Source of the DNA: Roseimaritima sediminicola
GTDB taxonomy: Bacteria > Planctomycetota > Planctomycetia > Pirellulales > Pirellulaceae
Length of the DNA: 59,541 nt
NCBI RefSeq assembly: GCF_009618275.1
Contig: NZ_WIAD01000035.1
Span: 1-59,541 of the forward strand
Direction: 5' to 3'
A program made the position numbers and the translations under genes. This document shows, in pieces, positions 34,417 through 41,861 of the stretch (position 1 is the first letter of the stretch; every line of letters starts with the position of its first letter). The notes under the pieces were generated by a model. That model ran no database searches and was not told the origin of the DNA. It was given only the letters and a program-made list of their open reading frames with translations.

Positions 34417-34845
34417 TCAATGGGTTTGAACTTCAATGCGTCGTGGCTTGACCGCTTCGCTCTTGGGCAGCGTTACTCGCAACACGCCCTGCTCGGATTC
34501 GGCCGAGACTTTGTCGCCATCGACGCGAACCGGCAATTCGATCATTCGGTGGAAGCTGCCGTAGCCGCGTTCCTGCCGATGCCAGGTGCCGCCCTCTCGC
34601 TCGGGAGCTTGACGCACGCCCTTGATCGTCAACTGATTGCCGGTGACGTAGATCTCCAGATCCGAAGCGTTAAAACCGGGCAATTCCGCTTCGACAAATA
34701 GGCTGTCGTCGTCTTCCCAGACGTTCAGCGCGGGAAAGGTGCCCGATCCCATCGCTGAACTCTCGCCGCTGCGGCCGAACAGTCGGTCCATCTCACGGCT
34801 CAATCGATTCAGTTCCGTCCACGGTTCCCAACGAGTCGATAACAT
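34417..34845 (-). CDS. Small heat-shock protein Hsp20 (proximal gene)
   Basis: This 142-residue Hsp20 chaperone opens with STRWEPWTELNRLSREMDRLFGR, a typical class-A bacterial sHsp start. The alpha-crystallin domain follows (FPALNVWEDDDSLFVEAELPGFNASDLEIYVTGNQLTIKG) and ends in GVLRVTLPKSEAVKPRRIEVQTH. The C-terminal ten residues are nearly identical to those of the distal gene. The ATG at 34845 has AAGGAGG eight bases upstream (34854-34860). A CTCCCTT at 34875-34881 (minus strand) could mask that site by pairing. No CIRCE or HAIR operator is recognisable upstream. Confidence 0.93.
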   Translation of the reverse strand: MLSTRWEPWTELNRLSREMDRLFGRSGESSAMGSGTFPALNVWEDDDSLFVEAELPGFNASDLEIYVTGNQLTIKGVRQAPEREGGTWHRQERGYGSFHRMIELPVRVDGDKVSAESEQGVLRVTLPKSEAVKPRRIEVQTH

Positions 34846-34853
34846 TTTTTCAC

Positions 34854-34881
34854 CCTCCTTATCAAACGGGTTCAAAGGGAG
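34854..34881 (-). promoter_or_regulatory. Possible RNA thermometer hairpin over the hsp20 ribosome binding site
   Basis: AAGGAGG (34854-34860) can pair with CTCCCTT (34875-34881) with one bulged C and a 14-base loop in the minus-strand mRNA. Bulged anti-Shine-Dalgarno helices are a feature of ROSE-type thermometers. The remaining ROSE structure is not evident. Confidence 0.35.
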
Positions 34882-34976
34882 CAAATTCGCTTACTTACAA
34901 CAGGCTCGAGACGTCCAATTTGGCAGTCTTTTCGAGCTTTTAAGATATGCAGCAAAGAGTGTGCCAATGACGCATC

Positions 34977-35036
34977 TGACCAGTCGCAAGGCGCACCTGG
35001 CCAGTCACAAGGCGCACCTGGCCAGTCGCAATGCGT
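34977..35036 (+). repeat. 21-bp tandem repeat
   Basis: Nearly three copies of a unit containing CCTGGCCAGTCRCAAGGCGCA lie upstream of the hsp20 operon, next to the stop of the CYTH-like gene. No coding role is apparent. Confidence 0.7.
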
Positions 35037-35049
35037 TCCGCGCCGGCAT

Positions 35050-35649
35050 TCATACTCCCAGCGACAGCAACCAATCCGGATAGGACAGGGGGCGCTGCAA
35101 ACGTGCCGGATCCAGCATTTCGGGGAAAGCCTTATGGAGCGTCGGCAGCAGATCGGCAATCCGTGCCGGGTCCTGATCGTTGGCGGCTTCCAGGGCAAAC
35201 GTCCACGCCGTTACGCCGCGCGCGGCGACCTGGGTGTATTCGACTTGCAACGCTCCGCGGACGTTTCGATCGGCCACCCGCTGCCATCCCTGCTCCGACA
35301 GCGCGTAGTAGGCGCAGCGGCGTTGTTTGTGGACGGCAGGCCAGACATCGACGATCGCGTCTTCGACCAGCCCGCTATCGGCCAGCGGCGTCGAGCGTTT
35401 GATCCAACTCTGCAGCGAACCGCTGGGAAACGCCGCCTCGCCCTCCGACAAAACATTCTCGCTGACCCGCGTTTTCGCTTCCAGCAAACGCGTCGCTTCG
35501 CCGCGAACCTTGACGCTGTGCTCCGGACTGCAGTGCGGCGCATACCAGTCGGTGCGTTCGGCGACCGGCTGGTCGGCAAACAACTGGTCGCCCAGCGGCG
35601 TGTCCAAAAACCAACGGATCTCGTACGTGGACTGAATACGTTCGTTCAT
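35050..35649 (-). CDS. Hypothetical protein, possibly CYTH-like
   Basis: This 199-residue cytosolic protein begins with TYEIRWFLDTPLGDQ and contains the segment HSVKVRGEATRLLEAKTRVS. An acidic/aromatic start plus a charged VKVR...LEAKTR strand recalls the CYTH (triphosphate tunnel) fold, in which alternating Glu/Arg/Lys line a tunnel. The match is weak and a planctomycete-specific family is equally possible. The C-terminus (TLHKAFPEMLDPARLQRPLSYPDWLLS) shows no known motif. Two adjacent ATG codons (35652 and 35649) fit. The frame stays open far upstream, but that part is a shadow of the oxidoreductase gene. It is divergent from the oxidoreductase. Confidence 0.65.
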   Translation of the reverse strand: MNERIQSTYEIRWFLDTPLGDQLFADQPVAERTDWYAPHCSPEHSVKVRGEATRLLEAKTRVSENVLSEGEAAFPSGSLQSWIKRSTPLADSGLVEDAIVDVWPAVHKQRRCAYYALSEQGWQRVADRNVRGALQVEYTQVAARGVTAWTFALEAANDQDPARIADLLPTLHKAFPEMLDPARLQRPLSYPDWLLSLGV

Positions 35650-35937
35650 CATCAAGAGGTTTCCGTGACAGGGAATCCGTGACAGAGCCAAGCAACCGTT
35701 TCGTGTGCCCCATTCCGTGTGGCCCATTCCGTGTGACTCGTCCGCTGCGAGGCTGGTGGTGTCCAACCAGCGTACTCGAATCGCGACGGCAACGGTACGC
35801 GAGCCGTCCGGCAGCGCGCCGCCCACGGTCAATCGCTGGTACACGTTTTGCTTACTCATGTAGCGGCGGATCCGGTTGGACTTGTCCCGCACCGCCATCG
35901 ACGCATTGGCTTCGCAACCCCAACACGAGCAGAACCC

Positions 35938-37428
35938 ATGGCTGAAGAGACGCGACGCGCGATTTGCGACCCCTGGTGGCGACAACACACGACAGGCCTG
36001 CGGCCGTTCGACCGCTTTTCGGGCGTTCACAAGACCGGCGTCTTGGTCATCGGTGGCGGCATCACGGGGCTTTCCACAGCGTTGGAATTGCACGATCGAG
36101 GTTTCAACGTGACGGTGTGTGAAGCCAACCGGATCGGTGCCGGGACCACCGCCGGCAGCAGCGGCCACTTGGACGCGCATCCCGAAATGGGACCGCGACA
36201 GTTGATCGATCAACTGGGCCGCGAAGACGCGGTGACCTACACCTCGCTGCGGCAGGCGGCGATCGACCGCATCGAGCAGCGCAGTGGCGAGGCCGCCGAC
36301 TTCGCCCGTGTCGATGCCTACTACTACAGCGACTCCGCCGCCGATCGCTCCAGCCTGGAAGAGGACCTCGGCGCCGCCCAGCAACTGGGTCTGGATGCCG
36401 CCTGGTGCGAGGACGTGCCGATCGAACGGGCCGTGTTCGGGTACCGGCTGCGTCGGATGGGTCGCTTTAACAGCGCTCAATACCTGCACCGGTTGGCCGA
36501 GCAGTGCAGGGAGCGAGGCGTGCGCATTTACGAAAACACGATGGTGCCCAGCCCGCAGGAATCGGAGCCGACCAGCCTGCAGGTCAACTCCGGACGCATT
36601 GAGTTCGAACACCTCGTCAGCGCCACGCACAGCAACTTCATCTCCGGTATCCCCTTGTACGCGGCCACACCTCCGTATCAGTCCTACCTGTTGGTGGCCA
36701 AAGTTGCTCGGGCTCCTGTGGACGCCCTGTTCTGGGACAACAGCGATCCCTACTACTACGTTCGCCGCGTGGGTGCGGCCGAGGAGTCGTTGGTTATGGT
36801 GGGCGGGCGCGACCATCGGACCGGGATGGGCGATCCCCTGCAGTCGCTCCGGGAACTGGAACAGTGGGCCGATGAACGCTTTGGTTTGCAGCAGATCGAA
36901 AAACGCTGGAGCGCGGAATTGTTCGAGCCCACCGATGGCCTGCCGATGATTGGACTTGCCCCCGGCAAGAAGAACATCTGGGTCGCGACTGGTTTGAGCG
37001 GTGTGGGCCTGACGCTGGGAACCGTTGCCGGACACCTGTTGGCCGAGGCGATCGACGGCAAAGCGATGCCTTTGGAAGAACCACTTTCGCCCAGCCGCCT
37101 GGCGCTCTCGGGCGAGTGGGCCAGCGAACAGACCAAAGCGACGGCCAATGTTTCGCAGCGCGTCCTGCCGGCAGAGAACGTGGCACCGGCGGCCCTACAG
37201 CCCGGCGAAGGGGCGGTCGGCAAAGTGGACGACCAACATGTTGCGGTGTGCCGTGACCGACAGGGATGCGAGCACCGGTTCAGTCCGGTGTGCCCGCACA
37301 TGGGCGGCGTCGTGCACTGGAACGAACTGGAACAGACCTGGGACTGCGCCCTGCACGGCGGCCGCTTCAGCGCCGACGGCCAACGACTGTACGGCCCCCC
37401 GGAACAAGGCTTGGACGCACCCAGCTAG
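35938..37428 (+). CDS. FAD-dependent oxidoreductase (DAO fold) with C-terminal Rieske domain
   Basis: This 496-residue protein fuses two redox modules. The N-terminal DAO-type flavoprotein begins VLVIGGGITGLSTALEL (dinucleotide-binding Gly39/41/44) and ends its FAD fold with WVATGLSGVGLTLGTVAGHLLAE. The C-terminal Rieske [2Fe-2S] domain has ligands Cys452 and His454 in CPHMGG and Cys470 and His473 in CALHGGRF. Such fusions are usually cytosolic amine or glycine-betaine-like oxidases; the substrate cannot be read here. The ATG at 35938 is preferred over the long upstream open frame. The CYTH-like gene diverges 288 bp away, with two 13-bp direct repeats (CCCATTCCGTGTG, 35709 and 35723) between them. 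Confidence 0.9.
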   Translation: MAEETRRAICDPWWRQHTTGLRPFDRFSGVHKTGVLVIGGGITGLSTALELHDRGFNVTVCEANRIGAGTTAGSSGHLDAHPEMGPRQLIDQLGREDAVTYTSLRQAAIDRIEQRSGEAADFARVDAYYYSDSAADRSSLEEDLGAAQQLGLDAAWCEDVPIERAVFGYRLRRMGRFNSAQYLHRLAEQCRERGVRIYENTMVPSPQESEPTSLQVNSGRIEFEHLVSATHSNFISGIPLYAATPPYQSYLLVAKVARAPVDALFWDNSDPYYYVRRVGAAEESLVMVGGRDHRTGMGDPLQSLRELEQWADERFGLQQIEKRWSAELFEPTDGLPMIGLAPGKKNIWVATGLSGVGLTLGTVAGHLLAEAIDGKAMPLEEPLSPSRLALSGEWASEQTKATANVSQRVLPAENVAPAALQPGEGAVGKVDDQHVAVCRDRQGCEHRFSPVCPHMGGVVHWNELEQTWDCALHGGRFSADGQRLYGPPEQGLDAPS

Positions 37429-37437
37429 CCCGTCATA

Positions 37438-37495
37438 GTAGCTCGGCCGTCCCGGCCGAGGAGCTAAACCGTCTCGGCTGGGACAGCCGAGCTAC
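37438..37495. repeat. Inverted pair of GTAG-foot REP-like hairpins
   Basis: The plus-strand unit has foot GTAG, stem CTCGGCC, loop GTCCC and stem GGCCGAG (37438-37460). The minus-strand unit has foot GTAG, stem CTCGGCT, loop GTCCC and stem AGCCGAG (37473-37495). The spacing is 12 bp, identical to the pair at 23804-23861. It lies between the convergent oxidoreductase and isochorismatase genes. Confidence 0.9.
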
Positions 37496-37524
37496 TTTCG
37501 GCGTTAGCGAAAGGCGACTCTCCT

Positions 37525-38274
37525 TTACGACTTCAGCTCGGGAGCGGTGACGATCGAACCGGCGTTCAGCTGGCGCACCACCTCCAGAGCTTGGCGAAGA
37601 TTCAACACCCGCGCGTAGCGGTCGCGGAGTGTGGCCAGGGAGGCTTCGTGCAACTCCGGCGTCACCGTCGCACAGCAGTCCTCGACGATCGTGACCAGGT
37701 AACCCAGGTCGCAGGCATCGCGGACGGTCGTCTCCACACACTCGTTGGTGTACACGCCGACGACGAACAGCGATTCCACGCCGATGTTCTTCAGCACGTA
37801 ATGGATATTGGTCGCCGAGAACACACCGCTGGCCGTTTTGTTGATAACGATTTCGTCGCGGGCTTCCAGCGGCGCCACCTCTTCCAGGAATTCGGCATCC
37901 TTGGTCCCCGGCGCCGCCAATAACCCCAGCCGGCGATGTCCCTTGCTGCGGTCGCGGCCATCGCGAGTCAGGGCCTGGATGCGGGTGTGGATGACTTCTT
38001 GATCGTAGGACCGAAAGGCATCTTGCAGGGCCCGTACGTTGGGCAGGACCGTGTTCTTCAGCCGACTAAAATAATATTCCTGGGCCTCGTGTGGCACACC
38101 GCTCTCGTCGGCATCCTTGAACACCCCGTGTCCCGGCGCGGCGTCCAAGTACTGCAGATCGATGCACAGCAGGGCCGTATGCCCTTCGACCAGGAATTCC
38201 AGGTGCATCGGGTTTTCGACAAAGGACTCGTGATAGACTTCCTTCAGCGGGTCGATGTGCTCGGGAGGATTCAT
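37525..38274 (-). CDS. Isochorismatase-family cysteine hydrolase
   Basis: This 249-residue hydrolase has the family triad: Asp39 in LLCIDLQ, Lys146 in INKTASGVF and Cys179 in VYTNECVETTVRDACDLGY. Related enzymes cleave nicotinamide, ureidoacrylate, N-carbamoylsarcosine, biuret or isochorismate; the cysteine makes an amidase likely. There is an extra N-terminal segment of about 30 residues before the first strand. The ATG at 38274 is used; an in-frame TTG at 38286 is possible. It is the last gene of the asparagine synthase-M20 hydrolase run and begins 18 bp after the M20 stop. The substrate is unknown. Confidence 0.88.
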   Translation of the reverse strand: MNPPEHIDPLKEVYHESFVENPMHLEFLVEGHTALLCIDLQYLDAAPGHGVFKDADESGVPHEAQEYYFSRLKNTVLPNVRALQDAFRSYDQEVIHTRIQALTRDGRDRSKGHRRLGLLAAPGTKDAEFLEEVAPLEARDEIVINKTASGVFSATNIHYVLKNIGVESLFVVGVYTNECVETTVRDACDLGYLVTIVEDCCATVTPELHEASLATLRDRYARVLNLRQALEVVRQLNAGSIVTAPELKS

Positions 38275-38292
38275 ACCGGTTCTCAATACGTT

Positions 38293-39522
38293 CTAGATGG
38301 TTAACAGAGTTTGCAGCATCAGGTTCGCGCCGGCTTCGATATCCGACCACGCGGTCCATTCGGCCGGCGAGTGGCTTTGTCCGTTTTTGCTGGGGACAAA
38401 GATCATCCCCACCGGAACCATTTTGCCCATGATCTGGGCGTCGTGTGCGGCCCCGCTGGGCATCACCGTATGCTCCAGCCCCAATCGCTGGGCCTGCTCG
38501 GTCAGGCGCTGGACGATTTTCTCGTCACAGGCGACCGGCTGCAAATAACTTTTCTGTTCGAATTCGAACATCAACCGGCGACGGCGAGCGATCGCGGAGA
38601 GGGCCTTGCGGAACGCCGTGCTCAATTCGTCCAGCAAGACTTCCGAGGTATCGCGGACGTCCAGCGAGAACTCGACCAAACCCGGCACGGTATTGGTGGC
38701 GCCGGGCAGGATCTGCACCTTGCCGATTGTCGCTCGGCTCCGCGGGCCACCGTTTTCTTCCAGCACCCGGGGGATCTCATGGGCAAAATCCGCCAGGCCC
38801 ATGAAGGCGTCATTGCGCATGTCCATGGGCGTTGTGCCGGCGTGGTTGGCTTCGCCCTTTAAGGTCACAGCCCAGGTGAACAGGCCGGTGATTTCGTCGA
38901 CGACGCCGATCGATTTTTTGGTGCGATCCAGCACCGGCCCCTGTTCGATGTGCAATTCCAGATAGGCGGCGATCGATTCGGGATCGCGAGCGGCGTCCAG
39001 CGACCCCATCGGATCGTAGCCGTGTCGCCGCAGTTCGTCCTGCAAGCGGACGCCGGACAGATCCGACATCGACGCCAGTAGTTCCGGATTAATTTCGCCA
39101 CACACCGACTGCGAACCGAACATCCCGCCGAAGCGTCCCTCTTCGTCGCTGAACGCGATCAATTCGATCGTCCGCTCGGGCGTCACACCGGATTCTCGCA
39201 GCCGCCGCAAACACTCCAGCCCCGTCACCACGCCCAGCGTTCCGTCGAGCGCTCCGGCACAGGGCACCGTATCGATGTGCGAACCGACCAACATCCGCGG
39301 TCCTTCGCTGCGTCCCTCGAGCGTCGCCGAAACATTGACCGCCCCATCGACCGAACAGGCCAGGTCCGCATCGCGCATGCGATCTTGCAACCAGCGTTTG
39401 CCTTCCATGTCTGCATCGGTGAACCCCATCCGGTAGATCCCACGATCTTCGGAGTCACGACCGATCTCCGCCAGCGAGAGAATGTCTTGCTTGAGGCGAT
39501 CAAGATTTACAGTAAGTTCCAT
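38293..39522 (-). CDS. M20-family Zn amidohydrolase (allantoate/N-carbamoyl-amino-acid hydrolase type)
   Basis: This 409-residue hydrolase matches the M20 subfamily that contains allantoate amidohydrolase, beta-ureidopropionase and N-carbamoyl-L-amino-acid hydrolase. Metal ligands are visible: His82 in GSHIDTV, Asp93 (GALDGTLG) and Glu127/128 in SDEEGRFGG. The diagnostic LELHIEQGPVLD sits near residue 190 and GAAHDAQIMGKMVP near the C-terminus. It should cleave a ureido or amide bond in a small substrate. The ATG immediately follows the stop of asparagine synthase (TGAATG), showing operon organisation. Confidence 0.9.
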   Translation of the reverse strand: MELTVNLDRLKQDILSLAEIGRDSEDRGIYRMGFTDADMEGKRWLQDRMRDADLACSVDGAVNVSATLEGRSEGPRMLVGSHIDTVPCAGALDGTLGVVTGLECLRRLRESGVTPERTIELIAFSDEEGRFGGMFGSQSVCGEINPELLASMSDLSGVRLQDELRRHGYDPMGSLDAARDPESIAAYLELHIEQGPVLDRTKKSIGVVDEITGLFTWAVTLKGEANHAGTTPMDMRNDAFMGLADFAHEIPRVLEENGGPRSRATIGKVQILPGATNTVPGLVEFSLDVRDTSEVLLDELSTAFRKALSAIARRRRLMFEFEQKSYLQPVACDEKIVQRLTEQAQRLGLEHTVMPSGAAHDAQIMGKMVPVGMIFVPSKNGQSHSPAEWTAWSDIEAGANLMLQTLLTI

Positions 39523-41442
39523 TCAGTCCACCACCGGCAAGGGCACGCCTTCGACGTATTGGCCCTGCAGCATGTGCAGCTGCAGGGAATGATTCATCAG
39601 GATGTCGTTGCGGCGAGCGATCGTGCCATCGGTCTCTTGCCAGGCGTTGTCGATGAACTGTGTCAGCCGGTCGGCATCCAAGACGTTCAGGGTCTGCACT
39701 CGCTCGCGCGTCAACCAGTGGTCGATCATCTCCTGGATCGCGGCCCGCTTGACCGGATCGGTGTGCGCCGGCGGTGCCATGAAGGCAAACTTTTCGCGCT
39801 CGTACAACTCGCGCGGCAGCACGTCGACCATGGCTTCGCGAAGCACCCATTTCTCCACGCCGTTGCGAATCCGCACTTCCGGCGGGATCGTCACGGCGTA
39901 TTCGGCCAACAGATGATCCAGGAACGCCGGACGGGCCTCCATGCTGTTGGCCATATCCATGCGGTCGCCACCCCAGGTCAGGATTTGGCCTTCCAACATG
40001 GTTTTGCACCAGGTGTACTGCGAGATGTCCAGCCGGTGTCGTCCGGCGACCGCGCGGGAGTCGATCGCCGCGGCGACTTCGGCGATCGGGTCGTACTCGC
40101 GCATCAGGTCCTGCATGTCATCGGACAGCAGGGGCTGGAGTCGTTTCAGAGTCAGCATCCAGGGCTGGATCCAGGAGGGCGTAAACCCGCACAGATCCTG
40201 CCAGGCGGGATGCTGTAGGTCTTCTTCGGCCAGGATCGCTCCGGCAAAAATGCCGCCTTCGCCCTCGCGTCCCAACCAGTCGCGTTTGAAGAACGGATAT
40301 CCGCCGAACAACTCGTCGGAGCCTTCGCCGGTGACCACGGCCTTGTAGTTACAGGCTCGCACCCGCCGGCTCATATGCCACTTGGCCACGGCCAGCGTGT
40401 TGTAGAACGTCCGCTCGGCGTGCCAGGTGGCCCGTTCAAACGCCGGGCCGTACAGTTCCTTTTCGGTCAGCAGCAACAGTTCCTGTTCCGCCCCAGTTCG
40501 CTCGGCCATCAACCGGGCGATGTGCGATTCGTCGTACTCAGCGCTGTCGAAGGCGATCGTAAAGGCCTTTACCGGGGACTGCTGCAGCGTCGTGGCCAGT
40601 CCCAGGATCGAGCAACTGTCGATGCCACCCGACAGGTAACAGCCCACCGGCACGTCGGCCTCCAGCCGTGTCGCCACGGCATCGATCAAGCGGTCCTGCA
40701 CGCCCTGGACGTAGGGCGCGGGGTCGGCGCCGGAGTCGTGGGAGGTGGGGAAGTCCAGGTCCCAGTACCGCTCGGTGCGGGCCTGCAAGCGGCCGTCGCG
40801 CAGTTCCACAATCATCATGTGGCCGGGCTGGATCGCCTGCACGCCTTCAAAGGCCGTGGAACCGGGCACCATCACCTGCATCATCTGATGCAGGGCCGCC
40901 TTGGGACACAGCTTGGGTTCGATCCGCGGATGCTGGAGGATCGCTTTGACCTCCGATCCCCAGACGATGCCGTTGTCGAGCATCGCGAAGTACAGCGGTT
41001 TGATTCCGAAGCGGTCGCGGATCAGGATCAGACGTTTTTCGCGGTCGTCGTACAGCACGATCGCGAATTCGCCGCGCAACTTTTCGACCATCGCCAGGCC
41101 GTGCTTTAAGTACAGCGGCAACGTGATCGCACTGTCGCTCTTGCCGTCGACGGTTAAGTTCTCGCAGGCCATCCGCGTGCGCAGCTGCTTGTATCCGTAC
41201 AGCTCGCCGTTGACCGTCACCGCATAATCGCCGCCATGGGTCTCGATCGGTTGATGACCGTGATCCAGGCCGATCAGCGACAGCCGCGTGTGCCCCAGCG
41301 CCAGCCCGAGATCGGTGAACAGGCGGCTGCCGCGTTCATCCGGACCGCGATGGTCCAACACATCCATCATGCCGTCGAGGGCGAATCGTATTTCTCGTTG
41401 ATTGGTCTGGGATGGTTCCCAGAAACCGGTGATCCCGCACAT
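39523..41442 (-). CDS. asnB: Asparagine synthase (glutamine-hydrolysing) family protein
   Basis: This 639-residue enzyme has an N-terminal glutaminase domain with the nucleophile Cys2 (MCGITGF) and a C-terminal synthetase domain with the PP-loop LSGGIDSCSI near residue 262. The order is typical of AsnB. The family acts by ATP-dependent amidation of a carboxylate and includes paralogues that work on substrates other than aspartate. The gene context (an M20 ureido/amide hydrolase and an isochorismatase immediately downstream) hints that this copy may serve a specialised pathway rather than bulk asparagine supply. The start ATG is fixed by the need for Cys2. It is the first gene of the three-gene run. 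Confidence 0.92.
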   Translation of the reverse strand: MCGITGFWEPSQTNQREIRFALDGMMDVLDHRGPDERGSRLFTDLGLALGHTRLSLIGLDHGHQPIETHGGDYAVTVNGELYGYKQLRTRMACENLTVDGKSDSAITLPLYLKHGLAMVEKLRGEFAIVLYDDREKRLILIRDRFGIKPLYFAMLDNGIVWGSEVKAILQHPRIEPKLCPKAALHQMMQVMVPGSTAFEGVQAIQPGHMMIVELRDGRLQARTERYWDLDFPTSHDSGADPAPYVQGVQDRLIDAVATRLEADVPVGCYLSGGIDSCSILGLATTLQQSPVKAFTIAFDSAEYDESHIARLMAERTGAEQELLLLTEKELYGPAFERATWHAERTFYNTLAVAKWHMSRRVRACNYKAVVTGEGSDELFGGYPFFKRDWLGREGEGGIFAGAILAEEDLQHPAWQDLCGFTPSWIQPWMLTLKRLQPLLSDDMQDLMREYDPIAEVAAAIDSRAVAGRHRLDISQYTWCKTMLEGQILTWGGDRMDMANSMEARPAFLDHLLAEYAVTIPPEVRIRNGVEKWVLREAMVDVLPRELYEREKFAFMAPPAHTDPVKRAAIQEMIDHWLTRERVQTLNVLDADRLTQFIDNAWQETDGTIARRNDILMNHSLQLHMLQGQYVEGVPLPVVD

Positions 41443-41505
41443 AGAGGCCGTCGTGAATTAAGAGGGGACAAATAAATACTAAGTTTCGAAATCTTCTGAC
41501 TCTAA

Positions 41506-41529
41506 CGATTCTATGTACGATGAGAATCG
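41506..41529 (-). promoter_or_regulatory. Candidate operator upstream of asnB
   Basis: CGATTCT, ten bases, AGAATCG forms a 7-bp inverted repeat centred about 75 bp before the asnB ATG. The same half-sites with 13-base spacing occur before the gene at 16207. Confidence 0.35.
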
Positions 41530-41535
41530 TTCACT

Positions 41536-41812
41536 CCCCTCTCCCCCGAAGCCTGACGAGCCTAAGCGAGTCAGGCTTCGGGGGAGAGGGGCCGGGGGTG
41601 AGGGGATTGCAGAGCGGCACCGTGCTTCTTCCCGCGTAGCCGTTCTATGGCAGGTAGATTCGCAGTCTGTGTGTTTCGTTTATCGACTGCAAACGCGTTG
41701 GTCCTACCCGATTCAACAATACTGGCAGTTGCGCCGGAGGCCCCTCACCCCCGGCCCCTCTCCCCACCGACCTGGGCAAGCTCCACTTGCCCAAGGTCGG
41801 TGGGGAGAGGGG
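41536..41812. repeat. Composite hairpin element with mirrored G/C-rich arms
   Basis: The left arm is a perfect 22-bp stem (41536-41557 with 41570-41591), then CCGGGGGTGAGGGG (41592-41605). The right arm is the complement CCCCTCACCCCCGG (41741-41754), then an 18-bp stem extended by 8 bp across a bulge (41755-41812). The 135-bp centre is unstructured and non-coding as far as I can see. It looks like a non-autonomous mobile element. Confidence 0.85.
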
Positions 41813-41861
41813 AGCACATGCCAAGATACATAGATTCCGTTTGAGTCAGCAAACATCCAAT

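Larger units (their letters stand above)
41443..41861. other. 419-bp gene-free stretch between carbamoyltransferase-like gene and asnB
   Basis: From left to right: an AT-rich stretch likely to hold the asnB promoter (41443-41505), a spaced inverted repeat (41506-41529), and a large hairpin element (41536-41812). I see no gene here. Confidence 0.6.

Noticed and set aside
35653..37035. Upstream extension of the CYTH-like gene to 661 codons
   Set aside because: The extension lies entirely antisense to the oxidoreductase; the coding part begins at the ATG near 35649.
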